Positions 12,017-22,159 of a stretch of 64,000 nt of DNA are shown one piece after another. The position numbers and the translations under genes are program-made. Where the stretch lies: contig JAMKCF010000004.1 in the NCBI GenBank assembly GCA_023634235.1, forward strand, positions 24,560,527-24,624,526, in the 5' to 3' direction. The notes under the pieces were generated by a model that saw only the letters and a program-made list of their open reading frames with translations, ran no database searches and was not told the origin of the DNA. Origin of the DNA: Pisaster brevispinus (taxonomy: Eukaryota > Echinodermata > Asteroidea > Forcipulatida > Asteriidae). The stretch's first letter is position 1; each line of letters begins with the position of its first letter.

Positions 12017-12237
12017 AAAGTTTTAACCTAGATTTCACTCGGGGAAAACAACTTGAGTATAGGCAATAGTAAGTAATACATACATTGGACTGAAATTACA
12101 TAATATTTTCAAGCTAGCAGAAGGCTGTTTTTTTTTTCCTTCGACCGGATCACCTGAAAGCAAATCGATATAAACCACGCCCTCAGCGTCCTTGCTCTCC
12201 CCCCCCCCCCTCTCCATTTCTGTCAGTGAACAGTCAA

Positions 12238-12685
12238 TATCCCAACCTTCCGAGCGGTTAATAAGAGCACCGGACTCAAGCTCAGGGCCTAATTTTATAA
12301 AGCAGTTAAGCAGAAATTACTGCTTAGCAAAGATTTATGCTAAGCAAAACATGAGTTGAGAACCAGTGGCAGCAGTGTTAACTTTGTGAAATTTCGGCCG
12401 GTAACCTGTTTTAGCTAAGCAAGATTTGTCTGTGCTTAGCAAGTGTTTGTGCTTACAGGGTTTATGACATTTGGCCCTGATGTTTCTGATCAGCAGAGTG
12501 GGGTTTTGAGTTCCGGTCGTGGCACTTGTGTCCTTGAGGAAGATATTATCAAGATTGCTTTCGGATGAGACATTAAGCCGTAGGTCCCGTGTACTAGGAT
12601 TGGTAGTACACGTAAAAGAACACAGAACACTCATCGTGGAAGAGTAAGAGTTAACCCCAGTGTTTCTGGTTCAAGCACCCTTATG
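12238..12685 (+). mobile_element. tRNA-derived SINE, 5' and middle part, split by a MITE
   Basis: The head has an A-box-like cgagcggtta and then ggactcaagct. After the MITE (12,284-12,478) it resumes as gatgtttctgatcagcagag, with a diverged B box (ttgagttccgg), and cacttgtgtccttgag. It is the same family as the SINEs at 48.3, 50.1 and 54.2 kb. The 3' part lies at 15,009-15,110, beyond the foldback insertion. Confidence 0.8.
12284..12478. mobile_element. MITE (agggcc...ggccct termini) nested in the SINE
   Basis: About 195 bp with short inverted ends, rich in tgcttagcaaa-type motifs, interrupting the SINE between its A box region and gatgtttctgatcagc. It belongs to the same family as 9,379-9,573 and 51,326-51,500. 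An identical copy is carried in the duplicate at 13,585-13,779. Confidence 0.75.
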
Positions 12686-12716
12686 TATGGTGGCCCTGAA
12701 GGGACATCGCATATCG

Positions 12717-13000
12717 CAAACGTGTGCGCACACGTATGCAATGTCGTGAAACAATTCGCGAATATGTGCGCACACGTATGCAATGTCGTGAAACAATTCG
12801 CGAATATGTGCGCACACGTATGCAATGTCGTGAAACAATTCGCGAATATGTGCGCACACGTATGCAATGTCGTGAAACAATTCGCGAATATGTGCGCACA
12901 CGTATGCAATATCGTGAAACAATTCGCGAATATGTGCGCACACGTGTGCAATGTCGTGAAACAATTCGCGAATAATGTGCGCACACGTTTGCGAATTCAT
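12717..13000 (+). repeat. 42-bp tandem array, left arm, copy 1
   Basis: Six to seven units of 42 bp with the palindromic core TGTGCGCACA. As 42 is a multiple of three and the unit lacks stops in several frames, long artificial reading frames appear on both strands. Confidence 0.9.
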
Positions 13001-13556
13001 TTGCAATGTCGTGAATTTTATTGCATACCTTGTCGCATACCTTTGGGGTGGTGTCATTTTGCGAGCAATTTGTTAGTAACCTAGGGAGTACGCAAGTGGC
13101 CCGGTCCCATCTTGTATACCAAAGATACTTCAAGGCAGGAGCTTGGGTACCAGGCAGGTACATTTTAGTGTGGCCATGCCTAGCCGGCCAGCCACATGGT
13201 GATGGTACAGCATCATATCACAAAACAAAAGGTCCATGCAAACAATCGTCGGACTATTCTCACTAAAATGAGCACCGGTACAATGGTAAGTATAATAGTT
13301 ATTCACTTATTAGAAAAGCGTGAGGAACAGAGTGCGCTCGAAGGTAAATTAGTCAGACCCTATTTATATCTATTTGTACGTCTCGATCCCAGACTAGCTG
13401 CTACAACTCCCCAGTTCATTAGGAATTTTATTGAATGGTATGCGACAAGGTATGCAATAAAATTCACGACATTGCAAATGAATTCGCAAACGTGTGCGCA
13501 CATATTCGCGAATTGTTTCACGACATTGCACACGTGTGCGCACATATTCGCGAATT

Positions 13557-14857
13557 GGTTAATAAGAGCACCGGACTCAAGCTCAGGGCCTAATTTTATA
13601 AAGCAGTTAAGCAGAAATTACTGCTTAGCAAAGATTTATGCTAAGCAAAACATGAGTTGAGAACCAGTGGCAGCAGTGTTAACTTTGTGAAATTTCGGCC
13701 GGTAACCTGTTTTAGCTAAGCAAGATTTGTCTGTGCTTAGCAAGTGTTTGTGCTTACAGGGTTTATGACATTTGGCCCTGATGTTTCTGATCAGCAGAGT
13801 GGGGTTTTGAGTTCCGGTCGTGGCACTTGTGTCCTTGAGGAAGATATTATCAAGATTGCTTTCGGATGAGACAATAAGCCGTAGGTCCCGTGTACTAGGA
13901 TTGGTAGTACACGTAAAAGAACACAGAACACTCATCGTGGAAGAGTAAGAGTTAACCCCAGTGTTTCTGGTTCAAGCACCCTTATGTATGGTGGCCCTGA
14001 AGGGACATCGCATATCGCAAACGTGTGCGCACACGTATGCAATGTCGTGAAACAATTCGCGAATATGTGCGCACACGTATGCAATGTCGTGAAACAATTC
14101 GCGAATATGTGCGCACACGTATGCAATGTCGTGAAACAATTCGCGAATATGTGCGCACACGTATGCAATGTCGTGAAACAATTCGCGAATATGTGCGCAC
14201 ACGTATGCAATATCGTGAAACAATTCGCGAATATGTGCGCACACGTGTGCAATGTCGTGAAACAATTCGCGAATAATGTGCGCACACGTTTGCGAATTCA
14301 TTTGCAATGTCGTGAATTTTATTGCATACCTTGTCGCATACCTTTGGGGTGGTGTCATTTTGCGAGCAATTTGTTAGTAACCTAGGGAGTACGCAAGTGG
14401 CCCGGTCCCATCTTGTATACCAAAGATACTTCAAGGCAGGAGCTTGGGTACCAGGCAGGTACATTTTAGTGTGGCCATGCCTAGCCGGCCAGCCACATGG
14501 TGATGGTACAGCATCATATCACAAAACAAAAGGTCCATGCAAACAATCGTCGGACTATTCTCACTAAAATGAGCACCGGTACAATGGTTAGTATAATAGT
14601 TATTCACTTATTAGAAAAGCGTGAGGAACAGAGTGCGCTCGAAGGTAAATTAGTCAGACCCTATTTATATCTATTTGTACGTCTCGATCCCAGACTAGCT
14701 GCTACAACTCCCCAGTTCATTAGGAATTTTATTGAATGGTATGCGACAAGGTATGCAATAAAATTCACGACATTGCAAATGAATTCGCAAACGTGTGCGC
14801 ACATATTCGCGAATTGTTTCACGACATTGCACACGTGTGCGCACATATTCGCGAATT
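13557..14857 (+). repeat. 1,301-bp tandem duplication, copy 2
   Basis: It is nearly identical to copy 1 at an offset of 1,301 bp. The junction shows only one or two bases of microhomology. After 14,857 the right arm of the foldback element continues as single-copy sequence to its true end. Confidence 0.9.
14018..14301 (+). repeat. 42-bp tandem array, left arm, copy 2
   Basis: This is the same array as at 12,717-13,000, carried in the second duplicate; no differences in unit number were noticed. Confidence 0.9.
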
Positions 14858-14985
14858 GTTTCACGACATTGCATACGTGTGCGCACATATTCGCGAATTG
14901 TTTCACGACATTGCATACGTGTGCGCACATATTCGCGATTTATTTCGCGACATCGCATACGTATGCGCACACGTTTGCGATATGC
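14775..14985 (-). repeat. 42-bp array, right arm (inverted)
   Basis: About four to five units of the same 42-bp repeat in inverted orientation, ending with the variant cgcgacatcgcatacg before the terminal repeat. Copy 1 keeps only about two units (13,476-13,556), because the duplication breakpoint lies inside this array. Confidence 0.88.
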
Positions 14986-15008
14986 GATGTCCCTTCAGGG
15001 CCACCATA

Positions 15009-15110
15009 CTTATGTATTGGGTTTCCTCAGGCTTGCGAGCTGCAGTGATTAAGTTCACGTATGAGGCGTCCTTGGTTTCAGTCCTAGCAACATATTATAG
15101 TAACAACAAC
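15009..15110 (+). mobile_element. 3' part of the split SINE
   Basis: It begins with the second copy of the CTTATG site duplication, then reads tttcctcaggcttgcgagct and gttcacgtatgaggc. It matches the 3' part of the intact minus-strand SINE at 50.1-50.2 kb. Confidence 0.8.
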
Positions 15111-15819
15111 AAGAACAACCTACAAGCGTCACCAGGAGCTATATACGAGCTGTAACATTGAGGGATCCTTGAGTGGTCCCTAGACTGTCACTCCAGGTTA
15201 GCAAGGTAATTGTGGGCGTCACTGTGGCGCCACGCTCCGACGCTTGATATCGCCTTTAAATCATCCTTACCGGCGTAGAGCGTAGCCCAGGCTTCCATGA
15301 ATTCCGTTTTTCATTTGAAAATGTATTCAATTTTCTAAAAATGGAGTAATATCTATGTCAAACTCCTCTGTCTTTCGCCTTGCATATTCAAGTTAAATGA
15401 TAAACACCTGAATAATAGAGTTTTTCCTTTAGGTAAAATTACTTCCGTAAATCGAGTAATTTTGTCGGACTTGAAAATGATGCTCTAGTTCCTCAAACCA
15501 ATTTTTTTAAATATACAAGTTAGGATATCCTTCCAGACATGGTGGAGCCCATAATGTCTAGGGGAAAGTAAACCAACAATCAGAAAAGATCAAGGTGTAC
15601 AATCAGTTTTGACACCATCATTAGTAGCAACCCGTGCAATCCATCAGTGATACAAATGACAGAAATGGCTGATTTGGGTGTTGCAATGTCTGTGAACAAA
15701 CACTTCGACTTATTAGTGTTTATCACTACAGAGAAATTAAAAACCACCATTATGTAAACCTGTAGTGAGGGCCGCTGTTATCACATGCTGACATATATTT
15801 AATATTTCCATTATCTTGA

Positions 15820-15975
15820 CCATTGTAAATGATAGACGAAACTCAATTATAAAACTTAATTAATTGAGCCAACACATGAGCTTAAATTAACCCACATGCA
15901 ATAACTGGACATGTAAACGACACACTTAGATTGTAAAAATCGTTGAAAAAAATGCAAATTGAGGCCTTTTAACCT
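15820..15975 (+). repeat. Dispersed repeat, copy without insertion
   Basis: It contains ttataaaacttaattaatt, then acacttagattgtaaaaatc and aacctatggaat. It is paired with 17,690-17,985. Confidence 0.6.
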
Positions 15976-17689
15976 ATGGAATAGCTAACCACAGGGGCGT
16001 GGCAGTCAAACAGGTCCCTCACACTGCAGAGTTTTAAAGGCTGCCCGGGTCGCAATGAGAGAAAAACAATTCACGGGCGACTCACGGGTGGGCGGAGCGA
16101 TCCCACGACCTCCCTCATTGTAAAAATACAAAATTGAGGGCATTTTTGTGGTGAAATAAGCATCAGCCTAAAATATCACAAGCTTCTATTCAAATTCACA
16201 GTAGTGTCTAAAACTTGTTGAAAAATAAACTGTGTACAAAGTGTACACCTCAAAAAACCAAGACTGCTCTATTCGTTTAGCCTAATGTGAAACATAAGGT
16301 GAAACTATCATGAAGCAATAGAAAAGTATCCAATGTTGGAAGAAATTCAACGCGGGTTTTAATTAAAGGTAGGACTGTCGTTTGGTTTTTGTCAACGTAG
16401 TGCTGTTTTACAGGCAAACGTATCAAGAAAGATGCAATTAAAGTCACCTGTGAAAGTTGAATAAGTAACAGTGGCCACTTGTTGAGAAAACAGTGAAAAA
16501 CTGTCTTTTTATTTTCATCAAGAACCTCAAATCCATCCACGTCAGGGCTCGTTCACAGCGGGTACCAACCACATCCCTGGCCGTATTGAGGGCAGCATAC
16601 ACACGAAAACCACATCCATTTCAAAAAGCCACCTAACGGGTGATCTTTTGAAATTCAAGTTTAGACGAACTTTTATTGATTTTTAATCTTAGGTGGCACT
16701 CCGATGAAATAATTTCGCAGGATGCTAACTACCATTGCCATTTGTTTAACAAGTAAGCTTTCGGATAAAAATTACACAGTTCCTTTTCGGGGTAATTTAA
16801 AGTACATGTTTAACTATATACCTTTAATATTCAAGATAACTTAATCCTTTTGAAGCTTTAATTTTCTCCCTTCAAACGATTTTTTTTTTGTGATTCTCTG
16901 TTTGTTTCTGAATTCTGATGGTTGGCAAGCATATGACTTTGTAAACAACCGAGCCATAATCGATTAGTGTATAAGGGATGCGTGCTCTCAATTCCCATTT
17001 GTCATTTTGTAGATTGCCTTTATTTAGTTGCCAAGGTTATGGTATTTGCAGACCGTGACTCAGGCAGCGTACTGTGGCTGTCCTTAGAAGAAAACAAATG
17101 TGTGATTCAAACTTCCCGTTGGATTTTAGGCGGGAACATTTAATAGTCCCTTGGTTTTCGAGCTTGTTGTTGTCAGTTTCCATGCCGGATGTAGTTTGGC
17201 CGGATCTGTCGCCTGATGTTACTGTAGACTGACATTTTCAGAACTAACATTGCGTGTGTTCACACTTCACGAACGTTCAGCAAGAAGTTGTTTTTGGGGG
17301 TAAACGATTAGAGAGTTTTTTATCCAGTTTGTGTTTTCAGCCCAGTTTATCCATCTTCTTTTTTCAATGCTGGCAAGTTTGAGCCTTGGCTTTGCCTCGC
17401 GGAAAACATTGCTTGTCCAAAGACCAGTATCTGCACTGTGAGCCAATACTAAAATATGAAATAACAAACGTGAGGATGATTGCTTCAAACCTTGCAGTGA
17501 GGGCCCCTGCCATGCAGCACACACATGATATTTTCATATTTCCAATGTTTTAACTACATCGTACACACTGATCAGCTCGTATGCCACGATATCCCGCTGG
17601 ACCATTCCACCCATCCTAGTAGGGGTGTCAATCAACAGGCGTCAATGATTTGGTTAGGAGGGGGCACAATCGGTATGTCAATTGCCAAT

Positions 17690-17985
17690 TTGGTAGATGA
17701 AACCAAATTATAAAACTTAATTAATTACCGTAAGCAAATAAGTTTATTTTTCATTTTTTCAGCACTCGAAAAAGACTCTGCTAGGGTCGAAACGTCAGGC
17801 CACTAACTATTTTGTTTTGCATTTATACCATAGGTCCTTTTGTTTGGTACGCAGTTTGCAACCGCTAATATTATTTTTCAAATAAGTTTAATTAAACACA
17901 GGCAATACCTGGACGTGTGAACAGCACACTTAGATAATAAAATCATTGAAAATGCAAATCAAACCCTCTTAACCTATGAAAAAAG
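17690..17985 (+). repeat. Same repeat with an insertion of about 150 bp
   Basis: Its ends match 15,820-15,975 (ttataaaacttaattaatt; acacttagataataaaatc; aacctatgaaa). In the middle is an insert (about 17,730-17,885) carrying gactctgctagggtcgaaac. Confidence 0.6.
17755..17815 (+). repeat. gactctgctagggtcgaaac motif, possible hammerhead-like remnant
   Basis: The segment gaaaaagactctgctagggt/cgaaacgtcaggcc recurs at 18,955-19,005 and, as two inverted versions, at 56,825-56,925. A related version is on the minus strand at 40,895-40,946. It ends in GAAAC-GTC, as hammerhead ribozyme cores do. Function is unproven. Confidence 0.4.
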
Positions 17986-18563
17986 CTTGTCAGCAAGTAT
18001 TGACAACGTATCATATGAAGGGTGAAGCAACCATACAGGACCTCACTTGAAGGTTTCGAGCTCAATCGGTCACCGGAGTCAAAAGAAAACAGTAAGAAAA
18101 AACAACTTACATTTTCCACAGTTTTCAAACGTCATGTGTTGGGGTAGCAGTCAAAACTGACTATTTTACTTATGTTCTCAAAAACCCAAACCGAAAGTGT
18201 TAAAGGGCAGTTTTCCACCGTGGCCATATTAATACCTGATGTGCAAGTATGTAAGCAATTGTATTATTTTTCAACCTTCCCACCCTTGTGCACGTTACCC
18301 TTCAAAGCTGCCAAAAGTCTGCATTAGGAAACGAGGCAATGCGATGGCAGATTGCAATGTTAAACACGGGCAAATTAATCAAAAACAACGCCCGCGACGG
18401 TTTAAAATCCACCCTACGTCACACGAATACGTCACCTCAAGCTTGAAAGTCAATTCATCGATATCTGCATTATTTATTGTCTGCCAAACGTGCTATAATA
18501 TTTCAACATTGAGCCAGACGTGCGAATCAACATTATACTTATAGCCTACGGGTTCTCTTTTGA

Positions 18564-18922
18564 AGGTAAACCTATTACAGAGATTGGTAAGGATAAAAAA
18601 CATCGCTGTTTAACATTAGTCTTGAAAAAAAGTTCATAATTTGAACCCTTTCTTCTATAAAATATTTCCCTCTGAAATGAAGCCATTTTGAGAAAACTGT
18701 ATCTGAATACCTTTAAAAACGCAACAGCTGATTTTGGTTGTTACAACTAATAAGGAAAATGTATTTACATGCTGAAAACTGTGCATGGTTCTGCACCATT
18801 TTCTCCTGACTCACACGTCGGATTAAACCAACATTTTCACAGGTTTGTTATTTCATTTATGGTTGATCACACAGAACATGAACACTGTTTCAGCCCTACC
18901 TATGCTGTATAAAACCTTTATA
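18564..18922 (-). mobile_element. MITE, aggtattatacagg family, copy at 18.6 kb
   Basis: It has a degraded left end (ctattacagagattggtaag), the internal gaaatgaagccattttgaga and ggttgatcacacagaac, and a right end, gctgtataaaacctt. Confidence 0.75.
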
Positions 18923-19320
18923 TATATAGCTTTCATTAAAAAAAATTGCCTTTGAATTGAGAAAGACTCTGCTAGGCTCGAAACGTCAGGCCACTAACTA
19001 TTTTTTGTAGTAAAAATTCAAATGAGGCTTTTAGTTAAGTAATGGGGAAGGACGGATTGCCTTGAAGATTAATGTTTAACGGGTAATGAACTTAAATGCG
19101 GATTTCATTTTTCGGGTACGTACGCCTTTATGTTTACTCCAGACAGTACGTAAACATAGAATGTGTAAACCAGCAACTCAATGGATGTGTAGATGGCGGG
19201 AAAAGGTGGTCTAAATTGTGGTAACCGAGTTATTCGTGTGTGGAATGGCCATGGTAAAAATTGTGTATTGCGCGAGTAGATTGGTGGAACTCAATACGCG
19301 TAAAGAAAGGTTTGCGTTCC

Positions 19321-19388
19321 ACATTAGGTGTAATATAACGTGAGTGCAAAAAGCACATTAGGTGTAATATAACGTGAGTGCAAAAAGC
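19321..19388 (+). repeat. 34-bp tandem repeat, 2 copies
   Basis: Two identical 34-bp units starting acattaggtgtaatataacg at 19,321 and 19,355. Confidence 0.95.
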
Positions 19389-19599
19389 AAGGACTGAATT
19401 AATGTGAAGGTCCACGCCAAATCATGCCATTTAGTAAGACAATTGAAATATCAGCCTTGATGTCAGCGTGATGTGACGTCTTAAAGGTGAAGTCATACTC
19501 TGGTAACGATGACCTCGAACAAAAGTTGTGTCATTTCTATCCGAAAGCCTACTTTCTATAAAGATCTTAATGGTTGTTAGCATCGTTCTAAATTATTTC

Positions 19600-19870
19600 G
19601 TCTAAAATGCCCCCGTTCAATAAAAACATTTGAACCTGAGAAACGATTCATGCCTGAATCGTTTCTCCGATTTCTGAGGGTTGGTGCCCGTTCGCGAATG
19701 CTGCGGCCGGAGATGCGGTGGGTACCCGCTGTTACCTCGCTAAACGTGGATGGATTTGACGTTCTTTTGAAAATTACTGTGACACTTTTTTTTCCTATTT
19801 TCTCAACAAGTAGACACCTTTTTTAACTGAAACTTTCACAGGTGACTTTTCTTGTATCTTTTTTTTTATA
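19600..19870 (+). repeat. Dispersed repeat with hairpin (gagaaacgattc), copy at 19.6 kb
   Basis: It contains the stem gagaaacgattcatgcctga/atcgtttctc, then gcgaatgctgcggccggag and ctgaaactttcacaggtgac. It is closely similar to 53,120-53,350. A partial inverted relative is at 41,885-41,950. Confidence 0.65.
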
Positions 19871-20897
19871 GATTGCAAATAAATCGACATCACTGTAGAG
19901 ATACGGATAGGAGGCTGGTCCTCAATTTAAAAGGCCGAGAATTCACCAGAATAATTCAAAAGCAAAATTCATATGACGTCTTAAATATAAATATGAAATA
20001 GTCTCCTGTACTATTTTTAATCCTCCAAAAGTCCAATTCTATAGCTCACAATACACAATACACAATGCACTTTTAAGGGCAAAAGGGCAACACTACACCA
20101 GGCTGACCACACACAAGTTTACAATGATTCAATCAGCCCTAAAAATTGCAATATTTCTCTGATAACAATATAACGATTTTAAAACAAAACAATACTCACA
20201 GAGAGCTGTATAGGCTATTATCCCTCCCAGATAATCAGTATTCGGAGCATGGCCAGATCAAGCCATGCTCCCCTACAACATAGAGAGAAATATCTACAGA
20301 AAATAAATGTGCTCTCTCTTGCTTAAGTTAATTAAAAAGAGAGTGAGTCTGAAGATCGCAGACACAAACTTAACTTTTGATTGCAAATATTCTAATCACA
20401 AAGTTGAATTAGACAGTTGAACACTGAGGGCACACTTCGGTTCCCTTTGTTACGTTGACAAAACCCAATCAGGGACCTTTAAACTTGTGTTGAAAATGAC
20501 TTAGGAGCCTACCTGGTAAGCTCTATAGGCATAAAACCCTCCGTGACACTTATTGAGTAACAGTTTTTAATTAAAAAGTCGGTACTCCGCCAATTTTTTT
20601 CTTTAAAAAATCAAAAAAATTCAAAGTTCTACAACTGCACCTAGCCAAATAGCATTCCAAATGTCTTATCACTGTCCGGGGTTTGTTTTTCCCTAACACA
20701 ATCCAACAATGACCCGCTCTCCAGGAATTCCCATAGGAATTGTACAGCAATTACTCAGCCTTGCTAAGTTGCGTAAACAAAGCGTGTTATTCAAATAAAT
20801 GGTTGATTGAGCAGAAAGAGACATGTGGGCTCATCTCAAAACACAATTTTGCTTGAATTAATTTTATTAAGTCAAAAGGGTCTATATCTAGTGCTTT

Positions 20898-20957
20898 GGG
20901 TGATTTAAAAGTGATTGGGTGATTTAAAAGTGATTGGGTGATTTAAAAGTGATTGGG
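20898..20957 (+). repeat. 19-bp tandem repeat, 3 copies
   Basis: Unit gggtgatttaaaagtgatt, with identical copies at 20,898, 20,917 and 20,936. Confidence 0.95.
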
Positions 20958-21772
20958 TTCTTCACAGAAATGTATTACACGCTAAAATCAAACTGTTACT
21001 CAAAAAGTAAGGCAGGGTGAAATGGTGTGATTTTTTTTTATAGTGTCAGGAAGAGTTTTAATGGGCAAGCATATCAATTTTTGGCATTTTTTAGTCTAAA
21101 ACTTTTAGAGATGTAAACTCATATACTCAACTTCCTGACGTCTTTTGGTTTGTGGATCGTATTCGTCCACGACTTCGTTTTTTCCGTCCTGCAGGCTGTT
21201 CCGACATTAGACTATTGCCCATTTTCTGAAAACACTTTAATCTTTCTTTCTTTTTGGGCGAAAAAACACTCGAAAAGAACTTGGAAAATAATGACAACAT
21301 TTAGTCGGGTTTTTATTTAATTTTTTTTTATTTAAGCTTGATGAATGAGCTTCCTCTCTGCCCATTGGGAATCATTGAGACGTTAAGAATTGCTTGCACT
21401 TTTGAAAATGTGTTTTTAAGTGAGCAGGTTATAAGTAGGCCTGTCGTTAGCTTGTCGTCTTTTGGTCAATGGCTTGTAAAAATTACCGAAGCCCTCTTAA
21501 AGCGTTTCTATACTTATTTTGAAAAGCCGGATTGACAAACATTTGATAATCATAAGAATGCTTTGCAATGAAACGTTTGATGTCCGTCGTGGTTCAGATT
21601 TAGTTGAGAATAATTGATAGTTTGTTTGTTAACTAGCAACATTTTAGTTTTGTTAAGTTTATTATTTGAACTGCAAAAAAAAACAGCCGATTTTGCCTAT
21701 AAAACAAACGAACTATGGCCGTCTGAGTCATACCTCCCGTTTATACAATGCCAACCATAGCCTATACCTTCC

Positions 21773-22159
21773 AGGTATTATACAGGATTGGTGTGAATAA
21801 AGAAACGTCATTGTTTAATTTTAGTTTGAAAGCCTGATTATAAAGTTCATACCAGAATCGTTTGATCTGTGAAATATTTCCCTCTGAAATGAAGCCATGT
21901 TCGAGAAAACTGTATCTGAAAATAAAAAAATTTAAATGCAACTTCTGATCTTGGTTGTGACAACCAAAATTACGGACTGCGTATAGTTTATCATGCTGAA
22001 CATTGTGCATGGTTCGGAACCATTTTCTCCTGACTCATACAACGGACTATAAGCCAAATGTTAAACAAGTTTGTTATTTCATGTAAATGGTTGATCACAC
22101 AAAACGTGAACGCTGCCTGCGACTATTTTATCAGCTCTACCAATCCTGTATAATACCTT
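21773..22159 (-). mobile_element. Complete 387-bp MITE, aggtattatacagg family
   Basis: The termini are inverted repeats (aggtattatacaggattgg and ccaatcctgtataatacct). The interior has landmarks shared by all copies: ggttgatcacacaaaac, ctcctgactcatacaacgg and cctctgaaatgaagccatg. It is the best preserved member in the window and non-coding. Confidence 0.85.

Larger units (their letters stand above)
12256..13556 (+). repeat. 1,301-bp tandem duplication, copy 1
   Basis: The unit begins in the SINE body (ggttaataag), spans a MITE, the foldback left arm, its core and the first part of its right arm, and ends in cgcgaatt. It is followed at once by copy 2. By reading I found two differences only (12,573 t against 13,874 a; 13,288 a against 14,589 t). 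Confidence 0.9.
12686..15008. mobile_element. Foldback-type transposon with 42-bp repeat arms, carrying an internal tandem duplication
   Basis: The outer ends are exact inverted repeats: TATGGTGGCCCTGAAGGG at 12,686 and its complement ending at 15,008. They are flanked by a 6-bp direct duplication, CTTATG (12,680-12,685 and 15,009-15,014). Each arm has an array of a 42-bp unit containing TGTGCGCACACGT and CAATGTCGTGAAACAATTCG, in opposite orientation left and right. A unique core of about 394 bp lies between the arms. The flanking DNA on both sides is a SINE, continuous in sequence with another copy at 50.1-50.4 kb, so the insertion site is certain. No transposase is encoded, so it is non-autonomous. 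Without the internal duplication the element would be about 1.02 kb. Confidence 0.85.

Noticed and set aside
12631..13163. Overlapping long open frames on both strands with repeated Cys-Ala-His-Val-like units (and the same at 13,932-15,155)
   Set aside because: They are translations of the 42-bp array in the foldback element. The period is a multiple of three and stop-free, so several frames stay open; there is no start context or homology.
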